A DNA stretch of 64,000 nucleotides from Volutella citrinella (GCA_034401135.1 JAWZSP010000008.1:558001-622000), one strand, 5' to 3'; positions 9,838 through 22,807 are shown, numbered from the stretch's first letter. Made by a program: numbers and translations. Notes: generated from the letters alone by a model not told the origin.

Positions 9838-12676
9838 GATGGAGGCTTGGCGACGGGATTCGAGAAACGAGATGAAGACGTAAGGCAAGGCACAGAAAAA
9901 AGGTCAGGAAAAGGCTACGCGATTGCTCTGGGGCGAGAGTTGGGAGAAGGCAGGAGGTGTCACCGGATGGGTTGGGCTGGAGGAGGGGATGTCCTCGCCG
10001 GCACCTTATCAACGATAAGCCAAGCCAAGCAGATAGACGGCACACCCGCCACAGCCAATGCCGCGCGAGGTGCTGCTCGTGTTGGTGCTACGGTGGCGGG
10101 GGTGCCATGATGCAGTCCGTTCATCGCGCTCACAAGCCCGAATGGTGGGCGCGGGGGCGAGGGGCGACGTTACGGCAGACGTCTGGCCGAGTCGCGATGA
10201 GTCAAGGAAACTCGGGCGTCGTCCAATCCTCGTCGTGGCCTGGAGCTGTGTCTCACCCGCCCCGGAGGTGGCCGTTTCCGACAACGGACCAGACCCGGCC
10301 CCCGGTGCGGCGACATACATAGTACTGTATGTAAAGGTGCTGTCGGCGGCTATGATTCAAGTCCCGAACCGGCCCCCCTTCTGATGTAATTAGAAATGCG
10401 TGGATGCTTCTAATCGCGGGGCTGATGGCGCGCAAAGTGCTTTCATTGGGCCGCCGGCGCCCATTCTTGGCTCACGTGGAAGACCCTGGGGCTTATCAGT
10501 GACAGAAGGCCCTGCGCGTCTCTGCCACTGCCGACGGCTGACATCCAGGCTAGGCCGTGTTTGGTGAATGAAGTGAATGTCTGCACGCTTGCTGCATCCT
10601 AGCGCCGGTGTGTAGTAGATCGAGGACGGGGCCGTAACCGTAGGATACGGATAGCGTTGTTCATGCAGCACCACTCCATCGCAGGTGGCCAGAGATCTAG
10701 GAGACCACCAAGATGCCGTGACACGATGATTATTCTTCTTTGGTAAGATCGGGCCACATCTCAATCGATGCACAACCCGGGGCGGCTATTCGGCCGATAG
10801 ATCTTTACGAACCGAAGGCCTGCGCTTGGCGGCGGGCGCCATCATCGCTGATGCAACCAACCTCCAGGGACGCCGGGCTGCAATGCTACGGTGGCATTGC
10901 CCAGAGCAGAGAAAGTGGCTTATCGCCTCTCAGTGCGCCCTGCAGTTGGCTAGGTATTTCCGCTCTTGCCGTCTCTCACCAACTTGTTATTGTGCTTCAG
11001 TCTTGGAAATGCGCTGACGAGTGGATTGTGCTGAAGGTTTCAAGAAGTCGATATTGGAAATATGTTTAGAAGCATGTATGCTCTCAATTTCTTCGCCACA
11101 ATTGTCTTCAACGACCACTGCCAAATTACTTAATGCCCTGAGTAACTGCCAAGCCTCGGCGTCTGGGCTCCCAAGATAGATGATGTTCTGGGTAGTCAGC
11201 CCTACGGATACAGTTGAGTAAACCCTCTAAGCTGTGTAAGTGTATCCATGATAAACGGAGGGTGGGAGCTGTGAAAGCTGGTCTCTGGACACAGCCTAGT
11301 CACGGGCTCGCTTGGATATCGTATTCGGCAGCACCAGCACCAAGACTTGACGACCTAGGCTTGGCTGACGCTATTTTCCATTGCTGTAGGCTGGGAAGCA
11401 CGTCCCTAGCAATTTAGATGCGACTCCGGGTGAGAGGTCGCATGTCGATCGACGAATTGCCCGAGAGTCTACGTTTGCTAGTGGTAGCGCATGGTTAGCT
11501 GCCAGGCACAGCTGGAGGTCTATTGACTCGCTGGACGGAGGGAGGGCGGCCTGCTGACTTCCTGTTCCTGGAGGCCCGGGGCTGTTAGGGCCTGGACCTT
11601 GAAACCAGTGGAGTTCCTCGGCCAGCAAACAAGCCCACCCGCATTGGCCAGGCAAGTACCGAGGAGCGCTGCATGCGCAACGTGTCGCGCGCAGATGAGC
11701 TCCCAATATCCGTATCTGGCCCCGACCAAAAGAGAGCAGGACACGCGGAAAGGATGCCAAACGCAGGCCCCGTCCCTATCCCCGGACGCTAGGCTCGCTC
11801 AGTAGCTCCGGCGCAGAGGACAGACCTGGCAGGTAGCGTGCTGCGTGACCTGGCTTCCCGCACCCCAAAAGCGCCCGCTGGGGCCACAGCACCTGGAGGC
11901 TGAACCAGTGCCCGCCTCATGGGGCCCTAGTCGCTGTATCCCTGCTGTCGCCCACAGCGGGCACATCGATTACAGCTCGACCCCTCCTCACCGTCCGAGC
12001 CATTGAGCGGGATGGAGGCGTCTCCCAAAGGCGAGGGAAGTGCCATTTAGGCCATGGGCACCAGACTGGATGGGCGCTGGACAATGCTCCGTTCCTTGAT
12101 TCCTCGCTAGCGTTGAAGTGCCTGAGCTTGTCTGGTTGTCGCGTGCCGCGCCTACGTCACCGAATCTGGTCTTATCGGCCTTATCGCAGGGGCCCTGTCC
12201 ACTAGTGCCAACCCCCCGTCGTCGAGATCCGGCGAGCCGCCAGCAGCGTGCTCATCCAGGAAGGACTGCGCCGGCGACGCTGCCTGCCCACCGCATCCAG
12301 CACACGACACATCCCTCGCAGCTCTTCCTCCCATTCTGCCCCTCCAGCTCGCGCCTCAGTTGTTGCCGTGTCTCGCTTTGCCAGCCTTGCTCTTCCTCGC
12401 AAACCCTCCCAAACTGCCAACCCCCCACTGGCTTTGCTTTTCTAGATAGCTTCCATCTGACGCTTCTCCACTCCCTCCCTCCGCTGTCGCACTGCTTGCG
12501 CCCCGAGCCGGCTCCGTCCCGGGCTTGAACCACCTCTGCCTTTGCTCTGTCCTCCCCGAGCAGAGTCCCTCCGCAGAAACTTAAACTCGGTACAAGCCCT
12601 TCGCGTCGTACGACCTGCCACAGATACCCTTCTCGCAGTTCCCCCGCACGAGCTTCACTGCTACCCGCGCTCGAAA
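9838..12676. other. Intergenic region, divergent between SDR and GS-like genes
   Basis: 2.84 kb with promoters for both flanking genes. 12290-12560 is CT-rich and probably leader of the glutamine-synthetase-like gene. A direct repeat of CTTATCG lies at about 12170-12188. ORFs up to 129 codons occur on both strands without recognisable content. Confidence 0.5.
10005..10019. promoter_or_regulatory. Inverted GATA pair CTTATC-AA-CGATAAG
   Basis: Two GATA half-sites in inverted arrangement, 168-182 bp upstream of the SDR start codon. It resembles the perfect palindrome found before the CSN2 and CysA-like genes in this window, with extra bases at the centre. A role for a GATA zinc-finger factor is inferred from the sequence alone. 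Confidence 0.4.
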
Positions 12677-14284
12677 ATGAGCTCCTCCGCCCCCGCCACC
12701 AGCGCGGACCGGCCCGAGACCATCACCGCCGCGGACCTGGAGAGCCTCCTGGCCAGCGACACCATGGTCAAGCTCGCTGGTGTCGACGTCGACGGCATCT
12801 TGCGCGGCAAGCTCGTTTCCAAGAAGAAGTTCCTCTCCGTCGCCAAAGCTGGCTTCGGCTTCTGCTCCGTCATCTTCGGCTGGGACATGCACGACCAGAC
12901 GTACATGCGCGAGCTCAAGATTTCAAACGCGGAGAATGGCTATCGCGACATCCTCGCCATCCCCGACCTCAGCTCCTTTCGCCGAATTCCCTGGGAGAAC
13001 AATGTGCCCTTCTTCCTCGTCGACTTCCTCGACCCGGATGACGCAAAGACGCCCATCTGCGCGTGCCCGCGAGGACTCATCAAGACGCAGATCGCCAAGA
13101 TCCAGGACCGGGGATACAAGGCCCTGGCGGGAGGTTCGTTGGGCTACCCAAATCACCGCTGAACCCAAGCTCGTGTCGTTCTAACTTTCTTGCGTCACTG
13201 CCCAGCCGAGTACGAATTCTACCAGTTCAAGTCCCCAGACTCCTCCGCGTCACCCGCCGCCTACCTCCAGGAGAACCCTCCGCACCAGCTGCCCGCGCTC
13301 ACCGAGGGCATGTTCGGCTACTCCCTGACCCGTCCCGTCCACAACCAAGAATACTACTACGACGTCTTCAACACATGCGCCAAGTTCGAATGTGACATTG
13401 AAGGCTGGCACACAGAGTCCGGCCCAGGCGTCTTTGAGGCCGCTCTCGAGTATGGCGAGATTGGCCAGATGGCAGACAGGGCCTCCCTGTTCAAGTACGT
13501 CGTCAAGAGCGTGAGCACAAAGTACGGCATCACGCCGTGCTTCATGGCCAAGCCCAAGCACGGCCTACCTGGAAATAGCGGGCACATGCACGTGTCACTG
13601 GTTGACAGCGCAGGCAAGAATCTCTTTTCGCGCGACACCAAGGACGAGAACGCCGAGTGGAGTGACATCGCCTGGCTGTCCGATCTTGGCCGGCAGTTCC
13701 TCGCCGGTCTCCTTGAGGGCCTCCCGGATATCATGCCAGTGCTGGCGCCCACAATCAACTCGTACAAGCGCCTGGTCGAGAACTTCTGGGCGCCCGTCAC
13801 TGTGTCGTGGGGCCTCGAGCACCGAGCAGCCTCGATCCGCCTCATCACGCCCGGAAAGCCCGGCGCATCGGCCACGCGCTTCGAGGTGCGTGTGCCCGGC
13901 GCCGACACAAACGCCCACTTCGTCCTGGCCGCCATCTTGGGATGTGGATGGCGCGGCATTGAGAAGGGGCTCAAACTCACCCTGCCGCCCCTGGCGCAAG
14001 ACCAGAACGTCGGCGGCAAAGCGGACCCTGGCAAGCGCCTAGCCAAGAGTCTCCGTGATGCGACGACCCGGTTCATGGCCAAGGATAGCATCGCGCGTGA
14101 AGTGTTTGGTGACGACTTTGTGGACCACTTTGGGGGCACCCGCGAGCACGAAGTGCGGCTCTTCGATGAGGCCGTGACGGATTGGTACGTGTAGCCCACT
14201 CCCACCTTCATATCGCCTTTACCGTAGCGAGAACCCACACTGACAACTTGCAGGGAGATGAAGCGCTACATTGAGACGGTGTAA
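12677..14284 (+). CDS. Type-I glutamine-synthetase-like protein (FluG C-domain family)
   Basis: Three exons: 12677-13133, 13206-14184 and 14254-14284; 488 residues. The fold is that of bacterial-type (GS-I/GlnA) synthetases, not the eukaryotic GS-II used for ammonia assimilation. An N-terminal beta-grasp part (VKLAGVDVDGILRGKLV) is followed by the catalytic barrel, with GPGVFEAALEYG, the ATP/Glu-binding stretch PGNSGHMHVSL (about residues 274-284), NSYKRL, and the arginine strand ASIRLITPG. No amidohydrolase domain precedes it, so it is a stand-alone relative of the C-terminal half of FluG. Such proteins may ligate other amines or glutamate derivatives. The last exon encodes only ten codons (EMKRYIETV); its intron has a CTGAC branch site and restores the frame after TG|G. 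Confidence 0.85.
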
Positions 14285-14730
14285 CAGAAGTACTGGTGGC
14301 TGGTGGGGACGGGCATCGCCACACCGGCTTCGACCATCGAGCATAGCATCGCATCAAAGACGTCATTGCGTGAGCCCGGGAGTCACAAGATGTGCTGGAG
14401 GGCGGGACACTGAGTCTGCCTGCTTATGAGCTCTCCTATTCTACGTCGGTGATTTAAATACCAACCCGCTGAAAAGAGCATATCCAACTCCAGCTTGACA
14501 GGTTCAATCCACCTGCCCAAGATGCTAGTGTAGCAGCCCGTCCCGCAATATACATGAACACTGATTCGTCCCATACCAACTCGCTTCTTGCGCTTGTTGA
14601 ATTAACGTGTATTCGCTCTTGGCAACTAACTCTGGTTTCTTTCTTTGTGATTCCTTGCTGTTGGTTGGTAATATGGCCGTCTCTGTTGTGCCGACTGGTA
14701 GCAGTAGTCGCAACCAACATCCAATCATGT
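14285..14730. other. 3' region between convergent genes
   Basis: 446 bp between the GS-like stop and the methyltransferase stop. No further feature seen. Confidence 0.55.
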
Positions 14731-16011
14731 CTATGATCGAATACTCGCAGATTCGGAGTTTTGAGCTGATGATCCTCTGTCCGATCGAGGTTTGCGAGCG
14801 GTAATGAACGTCCTTTGACGACGTCAGCAAAATCCACCAACAACAACGTAGCCACTTACACCTTGGCGCATCTTTTGAACGCCGGGTCCTGAATCTCGGT
14901 CTTGACACTGTCCATCAATGTCCTCATGTCTTTCTCCTCCCAACCAGCGCTTCCAAACAGCATTACGGTCCAGTTCTCGATGCCTGTGTGACATGTAAGC
15001 CCGGATGTTACGACCAAGGACCAATCAAACAGTGTTCTTACCCTTGTCAATCATTTCGGCCAAGAGATTTCCTTTCTTTCTTGTGATGAGGTCGTTTCCC
15101 CAGCCTCGGTAAGGTAGATAATCCACCCGTTCTCGAATGTGCTCACAGTCGCTTTCGGCCAGCCATTCGCTAACTGCGGTCACCGGATCGAAGTCAATGC
15201 CCAACTTTGCGCAGCAGGCGGCAAAGGCCATCTCAAACTCGCGACAAGCAGCCCCGAGCACAGGGCTCAAGCCTGCTTCTCCCTTTTCTTGTCCAGCCTT
15301 TGCTGGATCTACGTCAAGAAAGCCAGGGCTGAGCTCCGTAAACTCGAGCTGGCCACCAGGCTTCAAGTGACTGTAAGCGGTGGCGAGTAGGGCAGCCCAA
15401 TCCCGGATACCGCCCCCAGCGAGGGCGCGCATGTTGATGAAGTCGTACTGCTTGACCGGCCAAGGTTCCGTCACATCCGCGATTTCAAACGTGACATTAG
15501 GAGGCACATCTTTGGGTAGCAGCGTGCTGCTGAGGTCAAGACCAAGAACCTTGACTTCTGGATGACGCTGGCCCATTTCACAAGCCCACTCTCCAGTGCC
15601 GGAACCGATGTCGAGAATTTGCATGGGCCGATCTACAGAGTAGTTCTCAAATGGTAGTTTGGCATCGGTAAGTCCGCCGTTTAGGCACAAATCGAAAAGT
15701 TTGTGCTGCAGGCCAAGCCGGTATGCCTCGGAGGCATCATTGGGGAACACGATCTGTCCGGAGCCGTAGTACGTGTGGCCGTAGGCATGAATGGCCGGAG
15801 GCAAGTCCTCGGACACTGTGGAGAAATGAGAGCTGGTATCTGAGAGCTCTGCCTCGTCCTCAGCGGGGCTGCCGAAGCCCCCTTCTTCGTTCTGATCCAT
15901 GCTCTTTCGCACTTGATGCCAGTCGTCGCCGCGATCTGACTTATGACTGGGCGTATCTGCCATTGGAGGCGACGGGGGATTGTTGCTTAGCCAGTGCTCC
16001 AAGTAACTCAT
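14731..16011 (-). CDS. SAM-dependent methyltransferase, LaeA/TAM-like
   Basis: Three exons: 16011-15042, 14983-14860 and 14812-14731; 391 residues. The class-I methyltransferase core starts at about residue 130, with SAM motif I LDIGSGTGEW (133-142), motif II LGLDLS, and post-motif LKPGGQLEFTEL. The first 75 residues are acidic, Ser-rich and probably disordered. This layout is shared by LaeA and the many LaeA-like fungal proteins, some of which affect secondary metabolism and development; the target is unknown. The last intron is only 47 nt, with GTAAGT, a CTGAC branch site and an AAG acceptor. Splicing it gives TFITARKP, the expected C-terminal strand of the fold, while read-through would stop just after AKV. 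The start could also be Met17 (15963). The frame stays open upstream to 16512, but that part looks like leader. Confidence 0.8.
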
Positions 16012-19000
16012 ATTCCTCAATGGCCAGCAGTAAACGCTGTTTCGTCGAAGCTGTGCGCGGGCAACCCAGCAACCACAGCCGACATGCGCGGGCGCCAAAA
16101 TGCACCCTTCGTGGTGTTGGTGGCCTGCGCAATCAGATTGGATTGGGCACGGCAGAAGCTGCACGGGCCGGTAAATGCGTGCCCATGGACGTGGGCTCTG
16201 TCTTGGAAGTAAAACACAAGGGACCTCTGCAGGTAAGCGAGTGTGCGCCTTTGCGCAACTGGACGCACGCGAATCGGCTGGGATGCTCGTAGTGGCGGGC
16301 TTGGAATGTGGAAGCAGAGAAACCGCGAAATGCGACGACGACAAAGGAGGCCTAGATATTAATGCAAGTAAGGAATCATGAGAAATTAAAGACAAGAAAA
16401 ATATCCACCACGCGCGCGCGACGGACGGATGCGGATGCGGACGCGGCGATTTTTCAAGGTCAAGGATTATGGACTCCTCTGTTGCTCGTGACGAACGGGG
16501 TTTTGCGGCCAACCAGGCTACGGGAGCTTGGGTGCTCCTTCCTCCCCAACCAACCGCCGTCGGCGGAGATGCGTGCGCGGCGGTCCGGACGCAGTAGGGC
16601 AGCTGTTAAGAGCGAGTTGGCGCAAGGAAAGCACGTCCATCGTATCCACCTCGCTCCTGCCAACAGTCTAGAGCGCGGCTTGGTTGGCCCAGACCCTCGC
16701 GCCCCTAGTTTCCGTCACTTCGCCCTGACGCATGGCCACGGCAGCGTCCGAACAGGCCTTGTCTGCAGGTTCTGCGCCGGCGCGGCCTTAAGAATGGCCC
16801 ACCCGAGGCCGTTGGTGATGGGCAACCGTACAGCTACGAGTGACCGAAGGGGAACTGCCTTGGCCTTATTACGTCAGTCTAAGAACGGCTGACATGGCCC
16901 GCGTCGCAGGAAGACAGGGCACCTAGGGACACAGCAAGCACGATGCAAAGCAAGGCAAAGGTCAAAATGCAGTGCTAGTACCAGAGCGCCATAGTGGCTA
17001 CAATGCCTGCACTAATAGCATCAATCGGCGACAAGCGGGGTGCTACTAGTCCTGTAACAGCCGTCTTTGTGGCATTTGCATGCAATTGTTATCTCACCGC
17101 ACCTACAGTCCTCTGCGCATTGTCTGTTACAGCTCCAGAATACGGATAGACGGGCTACCTCGCAATAACGTCAAGGGGCTCATAGCCGCAGACCATGGCC
17201 GATAGCATAGATGGCGCCTTACCTAGGCATCGACAGGGTCAAAGGTGTACCCCAGGGTTGCTCCTGTAACATGATCCTGCTAAGCCGTTGACGTTGACCC
17301 GTTGAACCCCTCTTCCATTGAAACTTTGTCCTCGCTAGTCGCATCCTAGTGGCTGGGGCTGGGGCATACGACAGCGTCTCTCTCTCTCCAGCCTCCGTCG
17401 CCAATCAAAACCCCAACCTCGAGCCTGGTCAACTCGGGCGAATCCTGCAACAACTCCTCATCAAGCATTCTCATGGGCCCGTTGTACGTCAATCTCCGAC
17501 TGCCGTCGGATCATGTCCTGCATCGGCTCGAGCAACTCTGCCTGGTCTAGTACTGGAACATGGTAGCGACTCAGTGATCAGTCTTCCACGGGCCACTATG
17601 CTACAGGGCCCCATCAGCCCCAACTCCTTCCCACAGGTCCACTCCTGAGCCCCGTTAGAGCGCGTCTCCAGCCCCGTCCGCCGAGCGGCGTCTCTTCCTA
17701 CTGGCCACCGGCCTCCTTGTCCCGATGCAGATGCAACCTGGGAACCTATCTAGATCCACTCTGAAGCCGTTCAGGTAGCCGGGCCTCACAGACTCACAGT
17801 CCTTGGCCTAATTACATAGTAGATGTGTATTCGACGCAGGCAGACGCTGTAACGTTTCGCAATCAGAACGTGGAAAATCTGGCAAGGGTCCGGCCCAGCC
17901 CTGTCCCTGCTGCCGCTGAACATCCATCCGCACTGCGCAATAGACCTGGCAGTTGGTTCACGATAAAGCCCATCATGCCCATGCCGTGCCATGGATCACT
18001 ATGACGCGGAACCAGGCTCCACACTGGCCTACTGTAGTGGCGCCCACTCTCTCCCGTCACTCATCATCTTCTTGATGCAATGTGGATATGCAGCCAGCAG
18101 CCCTGTGACGGTGACGGACGCAGGCCGGCGCGCTGTCATCGAGAAGATGGCGTGACGCTGTTGGCTGGGCGAGCAGGACGACATGTTGACATGGGGGCAT
18201 TGGCGAGCGCGAGGCAAATCGCCAAACCTCGTGGCACTGTTTCCTCATCACTCTGCGCCTGCCTGTTCTCTCTTGCAGGCCCCGCGCTGATTGAGCTGAC
18301 GGTGGTCGGCGGCGTGCCCTTATCACCAGACGGCTGACTGGCCGGTTGGTCGACGGTGTTGGCGGACGGGGACCATCTCAGGTAGACAAGCGAGCTGTCG
18401 GATGATTCCCGTGTATTCTCCCTCCACCGTCGGGTGGTTTACGAAGGATCTGGGTGGGTGGAAGCGCCCATTAAAACTCGACCCCATCCGCGACCTCGGG
18501 TAGTAGATGCGGCACGTGGCTTTGGAGGTGACATGACACACCCCGATCCCGCGTAGGTATTGGTGTCTCTCCAACAGTGCGTCGGCCCAGCCTGTCTGAC
18601 AAACCCTCTGGCAGCCCGCAATCTGTGTGTTCTCCCTCGCGGATCGGCACGGGGTGTGCAGATCCCAGGCCGCGCCATGGGGGACTAGGGGGACACGGAT
18701 TCTACAATCTGCAAAGCGAGGCCCAGGCTTGCAGGGTGTCCGAACGCATTCGACTCGTCACTTTTTCCTCCGTCCGCACTCCCTGTCCTCAACCCCGCCT
18801 TGTTGTCGGCGGAGTCTCCAAACAGTGCAGTCCGCGGAACCACGGCGGCGACTCCCCTGAACAAGGCTACGGCGGCCCTCGCTCAGCTCCGGCCGGGCCT
18901 CCTACTCAGCTTGCATCGACGCGCCACGAATTCCTGCATACATTGGTGATGCCCGGTTCGTCTGCCTGCCCCTTGGAACCGTCCTTGGTCCGTTGCCTGA

Positions 19001-20585
19001 GACTGAGAGAAGACGGATGGCCTTGGTGCATGGTAATACTCATGCCGCCATTTGGCCTGAGATCGACGGCCAATGCAGACGTAGCCCCCTACGCAGCTCC
19101 TCTCATGGGTCTTGGCTCATCCCATGCTCAATCAACGTCTTGTCCTACCCTTCGTCGCAGGATGTGGCCAATCAGCCGTGCTGCTGGTGGCCTGCAGAAC
19201 AAACCGTGCCGCAATTCGAAAGGATGCCCCTTGGTACTCGAACTTTGCCCACCAGTCGCCACGTCGGATTCGTACAGCAGGCTACAGTACCTACCAGGTA
19301 GTTACCCGTTTGCTTGCCCTCATGTGTGTTGCAGTTGTGCACAGTCCGCCCGGGGCACTAAGACACCAAGACATGCGTGGCGACCCACGGCACCAAGTCT
19401 AGCTGTCGCCCGCGATCGTCGTAGCTGCGCAGCGCCCAAACCGCACAGAAAATCAACGAGACAATACCGAAGTCGTTTCGGCTCCAAGTCCATAACTAAA
19501 ATATCTGGCTGCACTAGTCGATATGAAAACGAGGGTAAGAACCTGAAGGAAAAGGAACATGAACGCCAGTGCCATTGGCCGGCCATGTGACGTAGGCTAA
19601 CAGCCCATCGGAGGCGCGGACAGCCTCCGATGGCTGTCCTGCGCCAAGCAGACATGCATTGCTCTCTGGAGCCGGGCTGCAATTGAGTCTCAACGCCAAT
19701 GCCACCCCACTCATAATTCCATCATGCTCTGGTGCCAGGAGAGAGGGAGAGGTGGTGGTGAGCAGGAACTTGCATCGTCTCATTCTTCCGTGTAGTCCGG
19801 CCGAGCTGAAAGCTGGCCTACCAATCCATTCCATCGCAACCCCTGCTTGCCTCGTCTGCTCATCTGCTCGTCTCGTCTGTTGTCTGTACATAGTAACGTT
19901 AAATGCAATCGCGCCCACGTTCCATCGTAGTAACCAACCAGCCCTTCCGCCCACCCGCATCACTCGTACCATATTCGCCAACTTCAGCTAAAATAAGAAA
20001 CAAAACCCCCGATATGCAAGCAGCGTGAAAAGGAAACCACTCCAGCCATTTCTTTGCCATACCTAAATTATGCTAATAAACACCAATGCAATGGAAACGG
20101 AAATTAACTCGCGAGACGCGGAGGGAAAAGAGTGAAGGGAAAGGGAATAGGTAGCAATGGGGAAATGGATGTGGGAGGCGACTGACTACCTTGGCTGGGA
20201 GAACGGAGAAGTCCTCCCACAAGCAGCTAGGCAGACGAGTCGTAACAAAGGCGCCTTAGATAAGGTAGTCTTGTTTCTCGAGCCTCGCCTGCCCCCATTT
20301 CCGTCCAATCCCATGAAAAATGTTGACCCGCCTTGTCCGTCTCCCCGCCAAACTCCTAGGGTATCATGGGGTTGCCGCCCGTCCGATGCTGCTCCTTGTC
20401 ACACGAGTTACCACCCACCCGTGCGCCGGAATTCCCATCGCTCTCATAAGCGGTCAATCATAAACATGCAAATGCTCGTTGCGCTACCAACATGATGGTT
20501 GCAAGATCGTGAAACCTGGGGCACTAGTGACGACGATCTCACTACTACTCCTCCGCAGGATCCATACTGGCTGTTGGCGCTCCTA
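16012..20585. other. Gene-poor interval
   Basis: 4.57 kb between the methyltransferase start and the otubain stop. It contains a 337-codon open frame (18577-19590, +) and one of 176 codons (16362-16892, +). Both have odd composition (Cys, Ser, Arg and Pro rich) and no domain. A CGCGCG run lies at about 16412. No gene can be supported. Confidence 0.45.
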
Positions 20586-22807
20586 TCACGATGCGTCCTT
20601 CTTTAGTCTTCTCTTGCCTCCTACTCTGCCATCCAAGTGCTCGTCGTCAGGGCTCCATTCCTCTGGATGGAAATCTGGGTTTCCATAGTGAGCTCGGTTC
20701 CACACGCTGTTTTTGAAGGTGCTTGTTGTGACTTGGAACGACGACTCTGGCAGATTGTTTTTGGTCTCCTCGTAATCAAGCTGGACGGGGCTGAATCTAA
20801 TGTGGTAGGCCGGGCTCGTTCGAAGCGGTGGCATGAGAGAACTCTGCGGCCCGAGTCCCGAAGTCGCCACCATTGATGAGGTAGGGACCATTGCAGAACT
20901 AGCAGACATTGGTGTTGGTGGCGTTGGGGGTTGGGGCGATGCCATGACGGCGGGTGGCTGCGGAGTGGGTTGTGGCGTCGAAGCCTGCAGGCCGTCTGGA
21001 AATTGCGGCAGCCATGGGCTCTGCTGCACGGGTGAGAACTGCTCGACCGCCGATGTGGTGGGCGGAGGTGGCGCCAGGGGAGCCATTCCACCCATCGGTG
21101 TCGAGGTCAACCCAGGAATCATGGCCAAAGCGCCGAAATCGACATGGCTGGAGAAATGGCCGAGGCCGGCCGGGGTGTTGGTGATGTCAGCATTGTGCGA
21201 GAAATTTCCAACTCGGTGGACCTGCATCGAGATGGGAGCGACAGGTGCGGGAGGAAGAGGTAGTAGTGGAGCGCGGTACAAAATATCATAATGATCGGGG
21301 CGGTAGAGTAGATAGATGACAGGGCCGAGGGATGCAGGGTCCTGGTTGTTGGCCTCCTCGGGGAACCTATACTTGTTTACCTGGGTTCCGGGGCTGCGGT
21401 CGAGATAGGCGATTTCGAGGACAAAGTTGGCGGGTTGCAGTAAGACCTGCACAAGGGCAATGATGCCGAGGTTCTCGATCTCGCGGTCGACAATCTCAAT
21501 GACCTGGGAGCAATAACCGGAAATGCCGCCCGAAGTTCCCTGCAGGAATGGTTCGTAGGTGCTGGCATTGGCTTTGAGATATGTCGCTGCAAGCAGGCGA
21601 AGGTAATAGATAAGAGAGCCGCCTGTACCTGGGTCGTTCCATCGTTCTTGCAGAAGCATGTGCGCAAAGGCGGGATTGTTCATATTTTGGGCCACTTCGC
21701 GCAGCAGCCCAAACATCTCATCGGCCCAATCTTCGAAGTATGTGTAGCCGCCAACGGAAGCGAGCATTTGGTTCATGCTCATGAGGCGGGCAACTTCGCC
21801 TTCAACCTTCCCTTGATCGCCAGACTCAATGAGCTGCTCAAAATATGAGAATCCAATGGCTGTCAACGCGTTAGCGGATGCGACTTGTCATATTGCACAG
21901 CCCGGGTGCGAGTGTAGCGTCTCATGCAACTAGTCAAGGTCGTACAGAAGAGACGCGCTGCCATGAATGCCCACATCACGACTCGTCGTGATCTTGGTGG
22001 GGTGTGACACAAGCAGAAGATTTCACTCACCACGCCACCCGCAGTTCCCATCACCCTGTATAGGGCGGAAATGCGAGTATGTTCGGGGAAGAGCCTAGAT
22101 GCACGATGCACAATCAGTCATTGGCACAAAAAATCACCTTCTAGCACCACCAGAGGGAGAAGCGTACAGTGGTCTTCTCGACGTAGACAGGGTCGGCCTT
22201 GGCGTACTCTTGGGTGATGGAATCGCTCGATGTCTTGCTTCCGACCAGCGGGCCCTGCAAAGAGTCAGGCGGTTAGCATCGATAGCTTGAGTGTTGAAGA
22301 CGTGGCACGGGCGCATCTTGCCTTATGCACCGGCTGGTAGTCCTTGGCGGCCGCCTGTTGGGCGGCCATGTCGTGCTGGCCGGGTTCCTCCATCTTGGGA
22401 ACAACGAGAGGCGCAAACGTCTGGGGAGCGTGCGGCGGCACGTGCTGGTGATGGTGCTGCTGCGGCTGTTGGGGTTGGTGATGGCGATTGTCGGGGGCGA
22501 TAGCGGGTGGTGGGGGTGAAGCGTCAATCGTCGATGTCGCGTAGGGAGAGGAAGCAGAGGTTGAAGAGGATGAGGAAAAAGACTGCTGAGAGTGCTGTTG
22601 ACGGCGCGGAAGCTGGGGCGGCTGAGGTTGGGATTGAGAAAGCGTTTGCGGCTGTGGCGGTTGCGGGCCGTATAGAAGCCCCGCTGGTGAAGCAGAGGCA
22701 GCGCCGTCGCCTCCAGCTGGGACGGTGTAAGCAAAGTCCAGTTCTGGAGCTATGCCATAGGACGTAAAGCAGGAGGAGGCGAACGGGGTGGGCTGAGGCT
22801 GGAACAT
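20586..22807 (-). CDS. Otubain-type deubiquitinase (peptidase family C65), fungal long form
   Basis: Four exons: 22807-22322, 22254-22168, 22094-22031 and 21859-20586; 636 residues. It should cleave ubiquitin chains. Asp206 and Cys209 lie in the motif QGDGNCGWR, encoded by the small third exon, and His402 in LYRPDHYDILY; together they form the cysteine-protease triad of otubains. The ubiquitin-binding helical arm is present between them. Unlike human OTUB1 (about 270 residues), this protein has a 160-residue Gln/Pro/Ser/His-rich N-terminus and a 225-residue Pro-rich tail ending in a conserved-looking block (FKNSVWNRAHYGNPDFHPEEW). Intron 1 begins with GC (AAG|GCAAGA) and has both CTAAC and CTGAC before the TTTGCAG acceptor, so it is a GC-AG intron. 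Expected location is cytosol or nucleus. Confidence 0.88.

Noticed and set aside
14824..15024. Frameshifted end of the methyltransferase (AKV stop followed by YVVVGG in another frame)
   Set aside because: At first it looked like a truncating mutation. A 47 nt intron with CTGAC branch site restores a normal C-terminus.
18577..19590. 337-codon frame on the + strand in the gene-poor interval
   Set aside because: No domain, Cys/Ser/Arg/Pro-rich composition, no coding-like codon bias. It could be reconsidered if transcripts are found.
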